From positions 3,625-67,624 of the forward strand of contig UQTM01000009.1 in NCBI GenBank assembly GCA_900544025.1: DNA of 64,000 nucleotides. Direction: 5' to 3'. Below, one piece after another: positions 36,304 to 45,016 of this stretch. A program made the position numbers and the translations under genes. Below the pieces are notes generated by a model. It was not told where the DNA came from. It worked only from the letters and a program-made list of their open reading frames with translations, and did no database searches. Each line of letters begins with the position of its first letter. The stretch's first letter is position 1. Origin of the DNA: an uncultured Odoribacter sp. Lineage in GTDB: Bacteria > Bacteroidota > Bacteroidia > Bacteroidales > Marinifilaceae.

Positions 36304-37488
36304 TTAAGCTCTTTGTGCTTTTTCCCATGTACCTTTTCCGCCTTTTTTTCTGAGATAGAAGAATCCTTTTAAAACATTAAGGTTCATGAATAGGAAGTAA
36401 TAAGGTATGAAAAGTATTTTGTTTTTTATGTGTTTCTTTTGCTGCATGGCTCCGATAGCTCCCAGTAGGTAGAAAAGTATTTGCAAACCTAATAATATGG
36501 CGTATAAGTTTGAGGGGTACAGGCAAGAAATCAATAAGTTTAGAGGAAACAGCAAAAATAGTAACACCGGAGTGATCGACCAGCGTAACACCCGGTGGGA
36601 CAGGTATTGAAAGCGTAATATTCCTAAACGGAAAGGGTTGGGAATCAGTAGGGAACGTAACCGGATAATAGCTTGCAACCCTCCGGCAGCTATTCTTACT
36701 TTTCGTTTTTCTTCGTTTTTTATGTCGGCCGATCCTGTCTCGAGGGCATAAGCCGAACTGCTGTATGCTATTTTATATCCTTTTTCGGCTATACGCATAG
36801 AAAGGATGAAATCGTCGAGCAGTGTGTTTTGCGGCATCGGCTCGAACAGGTCGGTGCGGATCGCGAATAGTTCTCCGGCAGCTCCCACTGCGGAATAAAG
36901 CCGGGCGTCCCATGCTTTTAGTTTCGATTCATATTTCCAATAGAATCCTTCACCTCCCGACGAGGCGTTGTCTGCATCTTTAACGGCGATGCGTTTTTCT
37001 CCCGCTACGCATCCTATCCGGGCATTGCCGAACGGACGTATCATCTCTTTTATGGCATCGCGGTTTAACATCGTATTGGCATCGGTAAATACTGTAAACG
37101 GTGTTTTTACAAATGGAACTCCCCGGTTCAACGCGGCTGTTTTCCCGTTTCTCTGTGGCTGATAAAGTACTGTAATTCCGGGGTATTCCGCAAGCTTGTC
37201 GTTTGTGCTGTCGGTGCTGCCGTCGGTAACCCATAGAATTTTCAATTTGTCTTTCGGGTAATCCAAATCATAGCAGTTTGCCATTTTTTCTTCGATGACT
37301 TCTTCTTCGTTATAGGCGGCTATGAATAAGGTTACGTCGGGCAGTTCCTCCGGGAGTTCCGGCTGCACGGCAGATACGAATAATTCTTTGATTTTTACTA
37401 AAATATATAGTATGACAGCGTAACCTATGTAAGTATAGATCACAACAGCTAAACTACACCAAAATAAGATTTCAAGACAGAGCTGCAT
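36304..37488 (-). CDS. Membrane GT2 glycosyltransferase
   Basis: This 394-residue inner-membrane enzyme has one N-terminal helix, a GT-A catalytic domain and a C-terminal group of helices (about 300-375). Motifs are TLFIAAYNEEEVIEEK, WVTDGSTDST and the DxD-like TDANTML, with an acid pair in LLDDFILSMRI. The QxxRW motif of processive synthases is not seen, so it may add single sugars. The start is the ATG at 37488, which overlaps the receiver gene stop by one base (TGATG); translation is therefore coupled to a response regulator. Confidence 0.88.
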   Translation of the reverse strand: MQLCLEILFWCSLAVVIYTYIGYAVILYILVKIKELFVSAVQPELPEELPDVTLFIAAYNEEEVIEEKMANCYDLDYPKDKLKILWVTDGSTDSTNDKLAEYPGITVLYQPQRNGKTAALNRGVPFVKTPFTVFTDANTMLNRDAIKEMIRPFGNARIGCVAGEKRIAVKDADNASSGGEGFYWKYESKLKAWDARLYSAVGAAGELFAIRTDLFEPMPQNTLLDDFILSMRIAEKGYKIAYSSSAYALETGSADIKNEEKRKVRIAAGGLQAIIRLRSLLIPNPFRLGILRFQYLSHRVLRWSITPVLLFLLFPLNLLISCLYPSNLYAILLGLQILFYLLGAIGAMQQKKHIKNKILFIPYYFLFMNLNVLKGFFYLRKKGGKGTWEKAQRA

Positions 37489-37853
37489 CAAATGTATTTT
37501 TCGATAGTTTCTTTTAGACTATCCGGAGAAAGAGGTTTGGTCAGATAATCGTCGCATCCGGCTTCTATGATCCTAACCCTGTCCTGGTCAAACGCAAAAG
37601 CAGTCTGGGCAATAATGGGAATAGTTATAGAGAGCTTGCGGATTTGGCGGGTGGCTTCCAATCCGTCCATAATCGGCATTTTTACATCCATAAGAATGAG
37701 ATCGGGATGGTGCTGTTTGAACATTTCAATAGCTTCTACCCCGTTGTAAGCGTGTAGCAGATTATATTTTTTTCCAAGTAAAGCCTTTAATAAAAGGAAA
37801 TTACTTTCTACATCTTCTGCGACAAGTATTGTTTTTTGTGTTGTTGCTTCCAT
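37488..37853 (-). CDS. Single-domain response regulator
   Basis: This 121-residue receiver runs from the ATG at 37853 (MEATTQKTILVAEDVESN). The frame is open to 37883, but a -7 box overlaps that position. The acidic pair ED, phosphoacceptor in LILMDVKMP, Thr in AQTAFAF and Lys in LTKPLS are all intact, so it should be phosphorylated. There is no output domain. Its sequence parallels the REC of the hybrid kinase at 33896 nearly throughout, suggesting a common origin or shared kinase. It overlaps the GT2 gene by one base, so it may control that enzyme. Confidence 0.9.
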   Translation of the reverse strand: MEATTQKTILVAEDVESNFLLLKALLGKKYNLLHAYNGVEAIEMFKQHHPDLILMDVKMPIMDGLEATRQIRKLSITIPIIAQTAFAFDQDRVRIIEAGCDDYLTKPLSPDSLKETIEKYI

Positions 37854-37880
37854 ACGTTGATAGAAGATTAATCTATTAAA

Positions 37881-37910
37881 CAAATGTATTTAAAAAATAT
37901 CGGATTTCAA
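37881..37910 (-). promoter_or_regulatory. Putative promoter of the receiver-GT2 pair
   Basis: On the minus strand TTG (37908-37910), a 19-bp spacer and TACATTTG (37881-37888) match the Bacteroidetes consensus spacing. It places transcription start just upstream of the ATG at 37853. Confidence 0.6.
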
Positions 37911-38969
37911 TGATAAATCTGTAAATACTGGTTTATGATCGCTCCAAAATACGGAGGGTGATCGATAGTGTGAGCCTTTAAAAAGAGGCGAGTATAAAAT
38001 GAAATCGATACGTAATATTTTCTTTAGTCCCCGGAAAGTATAGCCATAGCCCTGGCCGCTTTCGCGAAAACTGTCTGTGAGCTTACCTTTTACCGTGTGG
38101 TAACTGTAAGAAAGCGGGGGATCGTTGAAATCTCCGCAAACGATCACCGGATAAGGAGATGCGTCGATTTGCCGACGGAGAATTTCAGATTGGATGGCCC
38201 GCCGCTTGAAATTTTGTTTCAGCTCCGCATAGATCGAAACAAAGGTTTGAGAGTTGAATTGCCCGTCCTGAAGTTGCTGACGAAGGTACTTTTGTTTGCG
38301 GCTGAAATTGGTGGTTTGCAGGTGGCAATTAAATACCCTGATGGTGTCGTTCCCGATTTTGAGATCGGCCCACATGGCGTCGTTTGTTTCAGAAGGGATA
38401 CGGATGTTATTATAGGCAACGATAGGATACTTGGAAAAAATTGCCGACCCATAACTGGCATATCCGCGCTCGCTTAAATAATTCGTTGCATAATAGGGGA
38501 GTCCTAACCGTGCCGAGAGTTTTTTTACCGGCACCTGAGGAGTACTTTTGTATTCCTGAAAACAAACGATGTCTGTGTTCCGATCGCGCATATATTGAGC
38601 GATTTCGAATTGTGTATCGTTCTTTTCCCACGAACGGAAACCTCCTACATTATAGGTTGCGATCCTGATGTTGTTTTCGCTTGCCGGATCGGCATGAAAG
38701 CTGATTTGGAAAACGGATAAAATATAATTGAAATTAAGCAAAATAGAGATAACAGGCACAATGACCCACCGGCTTTTTTGTACTAACCAATATAAGAGCA
38801 ATACCAGATTGACCAGAAGAAGGATGGGCAGAAAAAGGTTGATAAAAGCAGGAAGGGTGAAAACAGCGGGAGAGACGTAGGGAGCTAATAATCCTAAAAG
38901 GCTAAAAATAGCCAACAACAGGGTCACCGGAATCAATAAAAGCGAAAGAAAAAAGCAAAATGCCCGCAT
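37890..38969 (-). CDS. Membrane-anchored endonuclease/exonuclease/phosphatase family protein
   Basis: This 359-residue protein has three N-terminal hydrophobic helices (about 5-95) and a C-terminal EEP catalytic domain that probably faces the periplasm. Motifs in order: IATYNVGGF, CFQEYKS (catalytic Glu), FNCHLQTTNF, VICGDFNDPP (Asp/Asn) and SDHKPVFTDL (His). The family includes nucleases and phospho-lipid or inositol phosphatases; membrane anchoring favours a lipid- or envelope-linked phosphatase, but the substrate is unknown. A paralogue lies at 42716. It follows the GT2 gene at 38984 by 14 bp. Confidence 0.88.
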   Translation of the reverse strand: MRAFCFFLSLLLIPVTLLLAIFSLLGLLAPYVSPAVFTLPAFINLFLPILLLVNLVLLLYWLVQKSRWVIVPVISILLNFNYILSVFQISFHADPASENNIRIATYNVGGFRSWEKNDTQFEIAQYMRDRNTDIVCFQEYKSTPQVPVKKLSARLGLPYYATNYLSERGYASYGSAIFSKYPIVAYNNIRIPSETNDAMWADLKIGNDTIRVFNCHLQTTNFSRKQKYLRQQLQDGQFNSQTFVSIYAELKQNFKRRAIQSEILRRQIDASPYPVIVCGDFNDPPLSYSYHTVKGKLTDSFRESGQGYGYTFRGLKKILRIDFILYSPLFKGSHYRSPSVFWSDHKPVFTDLSLKSDIF

Positions 38970-38983
38970 AGCTGGTTCGGTTA

Positions 38984-39868
38984 TTATTTGTTGTTTGGCA
39001 GAAGGTTGGAATCCTCGTCTTTGTATTCGTTTTTAGGAACGAAGTATCCTGTAAAGTTTTTTAGGTGTTTTTTAATTCTTACTTTCAAACTTTGCAGCAG
39101 GGAGCCATCGGCACCGAGTGTGCTGGTGGAAGTGATCGCCCGTGCTTTGCGTGTGGTGATAAATTTAAGTTTCCCGTATTGTTTCAATGCTAAGGCAAGC
39201 GATCCGTCTTCTCCCCGGATGATGTCGGTACGGAAGCCGATCTGCCGTCCGTAATCCGTGTTAAATCCGAATACCATTCCCCGTACACAAAGTTCCGGTC
39301 TTCGGAACGACTGGATTTTCAAATGTATATCTCTTAAAGTTTCGTATAACCATAGTTTATGCCGGGAATATTTTTCTCCGGGTAAGAAACTCCATAGGGA
39401 GTAAACTCCGGCTGTTCCTTTGCGTTCGAGTTGCCGGACGAGGGTTTGAATATAGCGGGGAGGGTAAAGCGTGTCGGCATCGATACAGATGTAATATTTC
39501 CCCTTTGCCTGATTCAGCCCGCATTGACGGGCATGTCCCGGGCCTTTTTGAGTTTCCTGAAAGAAACGAATGCCCGATCGCTGGAAAATCTCTCCGGTAT
39601 GGTCGCCCGAAAGATTATCTACACCGATGATTTCCACAGGGAAATCACAAAGGTTATCGGCTAAAGACCACAGGCATCCCCATAAACGCCGTTCCTCGTT
39701 GTGAGCGATGACCACCACAGACACCAAAGGAGTGTCGCTTATAAAATTCTTTAGTTTATCACTTATCTCTTCTTGTACCGATTGAGGTATTTCCGCCAGA
39801 TTCTTTTCAAAAACAGCCAGATATTTCCGATACCATTTCATGTATTTATCGCTTATAAATTTTTTCAC
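38984..39868 (-). CDS. GT2 family glycosyltransferase
   Basis: This 294-residue protein has a GT-A fold: VSVVVIAHNEERRLWGCLWSL near 50-70, the nucleotide-binding EIIGVDNLSGDHTGEIF, and DxD in CIDADTLYPPRY. The acid pair RGEDGSLALAL lies near 225. No membrane helices are clear. The start could instead be the ATG at 39841 (MKWYRK), since a hairpin overlaps the first codon at 39868. It precedes the EEP phosphatase gene by 14 bp, suggesting a two-gene unit. Confidence 0.87.
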   Translation of the reverse strand: MKKFISDKYMKWYRKYLAVFEKNLAEIPQSVQEEISDKLKNFISDTPLVSVVVIAHNEERRLWGCLWSLADNLCDFPVEIIGVDNLSGDHTGEIFQRSGIRFFQETQKGPGHARQCGLNQAKGKYYICIDADTLYPPRYIQTLVRQLERKGTAGVYSLWSFLPGEKYSRHKLWLYETLRDIHLKIQSFRRPELCVRGMVFGFNTDYGRQIGFRTDIIRGEDGSLALALKQYGKLKFITTRKARAITSTSTLGADGSLLQSLKVRIKKHLKNFTGYFVPKNEYKDEDSNLLPNNK

Positions 39869-39906
39869 CGCTCTGTGAAAAGTTTTTATCTTTCCACGGA
39901 GCGGTG
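39866..39906. terminator. Imperfect inverted repeat after the LruC gene
   Basis: Arms 39866-39882 and 39890-39906 pair over 17 bp with one wobble and one mismatch. It lies 57 bp past the LruC stop and touches the start of the next gene. It may end LruC transcription or modulate the downstream GT2; the T tract is poor on the minus strand. Confidence 0.5.
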
Positions 39907-39962
39907 CTTGTTTTTAGCCAAAGACTATTGTAAGTGTCATGGTTGAGTCCCAATCCGGCTTA

Positions 39963-42296
39963 TTACTGTTTTTTGTATAAGTTGGATTCTGTGGGATGTT
40001 CATACCAGTCTTTATTGTTTTCTTTATTGGAATTGATCCAGCTTTCAAACTTCGGATAAGCCTGACGGATATCGACCCGTTCTTCTGCATACCGGAATTG
40101 ACCGGGAAGCAACAAGCCCCACATCAGTCCTTTTGTATTCTCCTGCAAGTCTTCCTGTGTGGTACTCTTGTCTGTGTGAGAGAATTCCGGTAAATGTATT
40201 TCCGTTTCGCGCGGGTTGGTGTTGGATGCAATTACTGTAAAGAGGTTCAGTTTTTTCAATGTGAGCACCGATCCCGGAATCGGATTGTTGAAATGTATGG
40301 TAACCCGGATATTCTTAACTTCTTTTTCTGCCCCCTGGAGTTCTCCCTGAGAAATGGTGTTTATAATTGTTGTCGTATTATTTACCCCCAGCAATTTATG
40401 GGCATTGTCGAAGAAGGGGATTACAGCATGGGTCTGTCCGGTTTCCACTCCCTGTGAATTCACCTTGAACATATCGTCGGAAAATTCTATACCGTCGCTA
40501 TATTCTATCGATTTCACCACAGAAGGCGAGATTCCGTCGAGCTGTAAAGCAGCTCCGAGCCGGCGTGTTCCTCCTATCGCTCTTACGCGCATATATAAAG
40601 TCAGGCTTTGGGCTTCGTATTTCTCCGTCATCATCCGTACGATGGAATCTATTCCTATGACAAGGTCGTTCATGTCGTAATCTCCCGGATAAGGATAGGT
40701 ATCTTCAATGATCCAGGTGTGATTTTGGGTCATCGATTCCGGATAAGGGAAAGTAGGATTCGAAGGATCTCCTCCACCCGGCGTGTTTCCTTCTCCGGTA
40801 CAATCGCCTGCCGGAATTTTAACAGATGAGCCGTCCTGTGAGAAATAAGCCGATCCCGACAGGGTGTAATAAGGGTTATAAGGCGGGTTGCCTTTGAACT
40901 TATTGCAATTGATTTCTAAGTTTCCGCTGAATTTTACGTGAAGTCCGCTTGAAGCCCAAAGAAATTCACCTGCGTTCAATACGGCGAAATCCGCTCCGTT
41001 ACCTGATATCGTACTCAATCGGCTGGTGAACGTGATTTGCTCTTTTGCGCTGATCAAAGAATAACCGTTCAGGGTGATTTTTGCTCCGGTGATATACATT
41101 TTGTCTGAGGACAACGATGTATAACTTGCCTGTTCGTAGCTGCCTCCGGTGAATTTAACCTCCTGTACCTCTATCCGGCATTGGTTGTTCACTTGCGTAC
41201 CGTCGAATTGAATGGTCGTAGCTGTGATTTTGTGTTTGTTTAAAACGGTTCCCGCTCCGGTGATCAAGGTCTGTGCAGACAATACGGCATTTTCTTCGTT
41301 TACCAGTTCCGGATTGTTGAGTTCCATTTTACCGGCAGTGAAAATTTTATTATTTTCAATGCGGGAAGGATTCTTCGTAGTCAGTTCCTGCACATAAAAT
41401 TCTCCCTGATTGTATATATTGGAATTCTCCGTGCGGGTAATCATCTGGTTTGCATAGAATACTCCGTTGTTGGTTAATTCGGAAGTATTTTTAATGTCCC
41501 AATTTATGTTACGGGCATTTTGCTCTCCCCATTGGCCTCCCTGTGCGATGGCAATGGTCATTTCGTTCGTTTGGATATCCCAGGCATTTTCGGACAGCAC
41601 TTTACCTCCGTTAAGCACGTATATTGCCGAATTTTTGGTAATGTGAGTAGCTGTGGCCTGATTGTTCCAGGTTCCGCTTACGTATAAGATTCCTGCGCCT
41701 TCCGGTGGGAAAATGAGACTACCGGTGAAAGTTCCCGGCAATACATAAGTTGTGTTCTTTGTCATCGTATAGCTGCCCGATCCCGAAATTTCAACGGCAT
41801 CGGCGGGTATCTGCCAATTTATCTGCTGGCGGGAAGCCATTGTCTTCGCCATTTGGGAAGTAGTCGTTCCCGAAGGCTGAGGAGCAAAGTTACATACGAG
41901 CTTTCCGTTGAGGACCGTCCCCATCTGAATGCTTTTTTTACCCGTAGGGTCTGTTTGCCGGACATACAAAGTGGTTTTGGTGTCGGGCAGGGTGATGTCG
42001 GCTGTGAAAGGCTGGTTTTGTTTAGAAACACCTTTCGCATATAAAATAGCCTCCGGATTAACCAGCGGATTTTGTTCGAATAATTCTATCGTATAGAAAT
42101 ATTGTCCTCCATATACGTCGTTAGGGAAAACTTGAACTTGAACCGTAGAAAGAGTTGCCCAGTCGAAACCGGCAGGAATGTCTTGGATAAAATAATCGTC
42201 CCAAATCGCTTTGGGATCATACACCTCCTTATGACAACTATTCAAGCCTATGATTGCTGATAGAATGAGTAGGATGAAAATGTTACATTTTTTCAT
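39963..42296 (-). CDS. LruC domain lipoprotein
   Basis: This 777-residue protein has a lipoprotein signal (IFILLILSAIIGLNSC, Cys near 21). The middle (about 150-500) is a repetitive beta-solenoid-like stretch rich in Asn/Gly/Thr (NNGVFYANQMITRTENSNIYNQGEFYVQEL). The LruC domain lies at about 510-700, with HTWIIEDTYPYPGDYDMNDLVIG, and a DUF4842-like end follows. LruC proteins are surface proteins of Bacteroidetes and Leptospira with no known activity. The gene is monocistronic with a good promoter match. Confidence 0.85.
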   Translation of the reverse strand: MKKCNIFILLILSAIIGLNSCHKEVYDPKAIWDDYFIQDIPAGFDWATLSTVQVQVFPNDVYGGQYFYTIELFEQNPLVNPEAILYAKGVSKQNQPFTADITLPDTKTTLYVRQTDPTGKKSIQMGTVLNGKLVCNFAPQPSGTTTSQMAKTMASRQQINWQIPADAVEISGSGSYTMTKNTTYVLPGTFTGSLIFPPEGAGILYVSGTWNNQATATHITKNSAIYVLNGGKVLSENAWDIQTNEMTIAIAQGGQWGEQNARNINWDIKNTSELTNNGVFYANQMITRTENSNIYNQGEFYVQELTTKNPSRIENNKIFTAGKMELNNPELVNEENAVLSAQTLITGAGTVLNKHKITATTIQFDGTQVNNQCRIEVQEVKFTGGSYEQASYTSLSSDKMYITGAKITLNGYSLISAKEQITFTSRLSTISGNGADFAVLNAGEFLWASSGLHVKFSGNLEINCNKFKGNPPYNPYYTLSGSAYFSQDGSSVKIPAGDCTGEGNTPGGGDPSNPTFPYPESMTQNHTWIIEDTYPYPGDYDMNDLVIGIDSIVRMMTEKYEAQSLTLYMRVRAIGGTRRLGAALQLDGISPSVVKSIEYSDGIEFSDDMFKVNSQGVETGQTHAVIPFFDNAHKLLGVNNTTTIINTISQGELQGAEKEVKNIRVTIHFNNPIPGSVLTLKKLNLFTVIASNTNPRETEIHLPEFSHTDKSTTQEDLQENTKGLMWGLLLPGQFRYAEERVDIRQAYPKFESWINSNKENNKDWYEHPTESNLYKKQ

Positions 42297-42715
42297 AACG
42301 ATACTTTTAGGTTATAGTTAGTCAATTAATACTTATACAAAAATAATCGATTTTACGCAAACTTGCAATTAACAATTGAGATGTGGGAATGATTATAGGG
42401 AAAGTTATGTTTATTTGTTTTTATTTTAATTTTCTTGTAATCATTTTGTTAGTCGGTGTTTCTTGCATTAATGGAATAAGACAGATAAAGAAAGTTGCTG
42501 ATCTTTTTATATAAAAGATAGTTACAATTTTATAATATCGGACGGGTCGATATCTGATGTCTTTATTATTTTAACATAAAGTGTTGAATGAGTGTAATAT
42601 ATGATTTTCAGGGAGAGAAGTGGATTTACCGAAGAAAGAGGGGATGGAAGGAGGCAGCCCGTTCGTGAAAAATCCGTAAAGTTGGAAATGTGTAGGGGGT
42701 TGTCTTGGAATTTGT
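42297..42715. promoter_or_regulatory. 419-bp intergenic region upstream of the LruC gene
   Basis: AT-rich and without a convincing gene. On the minus strand TTG (42366-42368), a 20-bp spacer and TATTTTTG (42338-42345) form a good promoter match for the LruC gene. The remainder, up to the EEP stop at 42716, shows no clear hairpin or repeat. Confidence 0.55.
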
Positions 42716-43801
42716 TCATTCTTTGAAGATCAGTTCCATGATTACGGGATTGTGGTCGCTCCAGGCTTGTTCGGGGGATCGGTATTCTATTCCTTTGAAA
42801 TGCTCGCTATAAGCCATGAAATCGATGCGCAGCAGCCTTTTTAAACCGTTGAACGAATGACCGTAGCCCTGACCGCAATCCCGAAAGCCGTCTTTTAAGT
42901 CCTGGCCGGCAATGTGGTTGAATGCGAACGATGCGGGCGTGTCGTTAAAGTCACCGCAAACAATGACGGGATAACGGCTGGTATCGATCATTTTTCTGAT
43001 TAGAATAGCCTGGTCGGCCCGTTCCTGAAAATTATTTTTCAGGCAATCCAGGATTTTGACCAATGTATGGGCTTGTCCTTTCCAGTCACGGATACTTTCT
43101 TGACGTTTATATTCTAATTGGTTCTGTGAAAAATTGGTTGTTTGTAAATGGTTGTTGAAAATGCGTATGGTGTCCCGGTTTATTTTAATATCCGCCCACA
43201 TAGCTCCGTTTGTCTCGGAATTGAAACTGATTTGTCCGTAATTTACAATGGGGTATTTGCTGTAAATTACCGTTCCGCAGTTCGACCATTGGGATTTGCG
43301 GTTAAAAAAAGAAGTCCGGTAGGACATGTCGAATCTCCGTAAAGCGGAATCGGCCGTAATCGTGGCATCTTCACAAAATTCCTGAAAGCAAAGTATATCT
43401 ATTTTATAATCGCGGATCATCTTTTTAACATCGTATTTTTTAGGAAATTTTGTAATCCAGTATGCTCCTTCGATGTTGTAAGTTGCGACAGTTATAAGTT
43501 GCCCTGCCGGTTTCTCGGATGCCGTGGTCTTGGGAAAACGGTACATCGAAGCGAAAAAATCGTAATTGACCGTTAAGGCTACCAGGGGACAGAGCACCCA
43601 CCATTTTCGCTGGTATATCCAAAATAGCAATATTATAAAATTAATGATCAGGATTCCCGGCAGAAAAAGTCCGGAAAAGGCAGGCAGCCACCATTCATTG
43701 GGATTTGTGTATGGAGCTATGACTCCACCTAATCCTAATAATGCCAACCCCAGGGTAAAGGGCTTCATTAGCAGATAAAAGAAAAAGCGAAGAGCTGCCA
43801 T
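42716..43801 (-). CDS. Membrane-anchored EEP family protein, paralogue of the 37890 gene
   Basis: This 361-residue protein has the same plan as the protein at 37890: three N-terminal helices and an EEP domain. Motifs are VATYNIEGAYW, CFQEFCED, IFNNHLQTTNFS, VICGDFNDTP and SDHNPVIMEL. Close blocks shared with the paralogue include GQGYG, LLRIDF and the end of the domain. It probably hydrolyses a phosphodiester or phosphomonoester at the membrane. Its promoter box mirrors that of the divergent acyltransferase gene, so the two may be co-regulated. Confidence 0.88.
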   Translation of the reverse strand: MAALRFFFYLLMKPFTLGLALLGLGGVIAPYTNPNEWWLPAFSGLFLPGILIINFIILLFWIYQRKWWVLCPLVALTVNYDFFASMYRFPKTTASEKPAGQLITVATYNIEGAYWITKFPKKYDVKKMIRDYKIDILCFQEFCEDATITADSALRRFDMSYRTSFFNRKSQWSNCGTVIYSKYPIVNYGQISFNSETNGAMWADIKINRDTIRIFNNHLQTTNFSQNQLEYKRQESIRDWKGQAHTLVKILDCLKNNFQERADQAILIRKMIDTSRYPVIVCGDFNDTPASFAFNHIAGQDLKDGFRDCGQGYGHSFNGLKRLLRIDFMAYSEHFKGIEYRSPEQAWSDHNPVIMELIFKE

Positions 43802-43848
43802 AGTTAATATTGTCTGTAATATTCTTTCGTTTGATCCCGTAAAAAGTT

Positions 43849-43920
43849 TACAAAAATACAGATATTAATGGATATTTAAAGTTTATTATACTACTTATCA
43901 TGATTTACTGTATTTTTGTA
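43849..43920. repeat. 13-bp inverted repeat carrying two divergent -7 boxes
   Basis: TACAAAAATACAG (43849-43861) and CTGTATTTTTGTA (43908-43920) are exact reverse complements. Each contains a TATTTTTG box, leftward at 43851-43858 for the EEP gene and rightward at 43911-43918 for the acyltransferase. It is a symmetric divergent promoter pair 46 bp apart. Confidence 0.6.
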
Positions 43921-43942
43921 CTGTACTTGTAAAATTTGGAAT

Positions 43943-45016
43943 ATGGCAATCAAAACAACAGAATCGCAGACAATCAATTTTTTACGCTTATTTTTTTGTG
44001 TGGCAATTGTGTTTTTGCATGCCTATACCAGCACACAGCCCATGGAAGGGTTGGAAAACGGGAAGCCTGTTTATGAGGCGGTTACTTATATGTTCTCTTT
44101 ACAATGGGGAGAGGTGGGAGTGCCTGTGTTTTTTGTCATATCGGGTTATTTGTTTTTTTATAATACCCGTTTGGACTTCCAGGATTATAAGCGAAAAATC
44201 CGTTCGAGAGTAAAAAGCTTGCTGATTCCGTATCTGTTTTGGAATTTCTTATTTATTGCTTTGTTTTTTGTTGCCGAGCAATTGCCGGTGGTATCACAGT
44301 ATTTTTCCGGAGTGAATAAGCGGGTCAGCGATTACTCCTGGCTTGATTTTGTCCGTGCGTTTTGGGATAGGGGTGAATGGCAGGGGGGAAACGGCACGCC
44401 GTTCGACTGGCCTTTGTGGTTTGTCAGAAATTTGTTTTGCCTGTGCCTGTTGTCGCCTGTTTTGAAATATTTTATTTGCTGGTTTAAAGGCTGGGGAATA
44501 TTGGCTCTGCTGGCGTTGTGGTATTGGAGCGGAGGATTGGATTTCTTGCTTTCGAGTGTTCTGTTTTTTACGCTGGGGGGATATTTTAGCTTGATCAGGA
44601 AGGAATTGATCGTGGAAGATAAGAAATACCTTCGTATCTTATCGGTGGTTTACCCTGTTTTATTCTTTGCGGATTTTTTTACCCGGGGAGAAGCGTATCA
44701 TTTGATCGTTCACCGGACAGCGATATTGGGCGGAATATTTTTCTTTTTCTATTTAGCGGCCTGGGGAGTGGAGAAGGGACGGATTACGGTTAAACCTTAT
44801 TATGGACAGCTTTCTTTTTTGCTTTATGTGGTACACAATCCGGTGTTGAATGTGGTGAGGAAAGCTACGGTCAGCCTGTTCCCGTCGGCCTCGGACGGCA
44901 TGTCGTTATTGCTTTATTTTGCCGATGTCTTTATCGTGATCGGGGGAACAGCCGTTCTGTTTTTTATTTTGCAAAAGTATCTTCCGGCTTTTCTGCGGTT
45001 TTCAGCAGGACGATGA
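43943..45016 (+). CDS. Acyltransferase family 3 (O-acetyltransferase-like) membrane protein
   Basis: This 357-residue polytopic protein belongs to the acyltransferase 3 group: SQTINFLRLFFCVAIVFLHAY at the start contains the RxxA...H-like helix, and VPVFFVISGYLFF is the second hallmark. About ten helices are visible. Such enzymes acetylate or succinylate surface polysaccharides at the inner membrane. I start at the ATG at 43943 because a -7 box covers the earlier in-frame start at 43916. Its 3' end overlaps the convergent GT4 gene by 15 bp. Confidence 0.88.
   Translation: MAIKTTESQTINFLRLFFCVAIVFLHAYTSTQPMEGLENGKPVYEAVTYMFSLQWGEVGVPVFFVISGYLFFYNTRLDFQDYKRKIRSRVKSLLIPYLFWNFLFIALFFVAEQLPVVSQYFSGVNKRVSDYSWLDFVRAFWDRGEWQGGNGTPFDWPLWFVRNLFCLCLLSPVLKYFICWFKGWGILALLALWYWSGGLDFLLSSVLFFTLGGYFSLIRKELIVEDKKYLRILSVVYPVLFFADFFTRGEAYHLIVHRTAILGGIFFFFYLAAWGVEKGRITVKPYYGQLSFLLYVVHNPVLNVVRKATVSLFPSASDGMSLLLYFADVFIVIGGTAVLFFILQKYLPAFLRFSAGR

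Noticed and set aside
42522..42719. 65-codon minus-strand frame before the EEP gene end
   Set aside because: Low-complexity AT-rich content, no start context and no similarity; treated as intergenic.
45002..45016. 15-bp overlap of convergent genes as a frameshift or assembly error
   Set aside because: Both proteins end with ordinary family C-termini and other gene pairs in the window also converge within a few bases.
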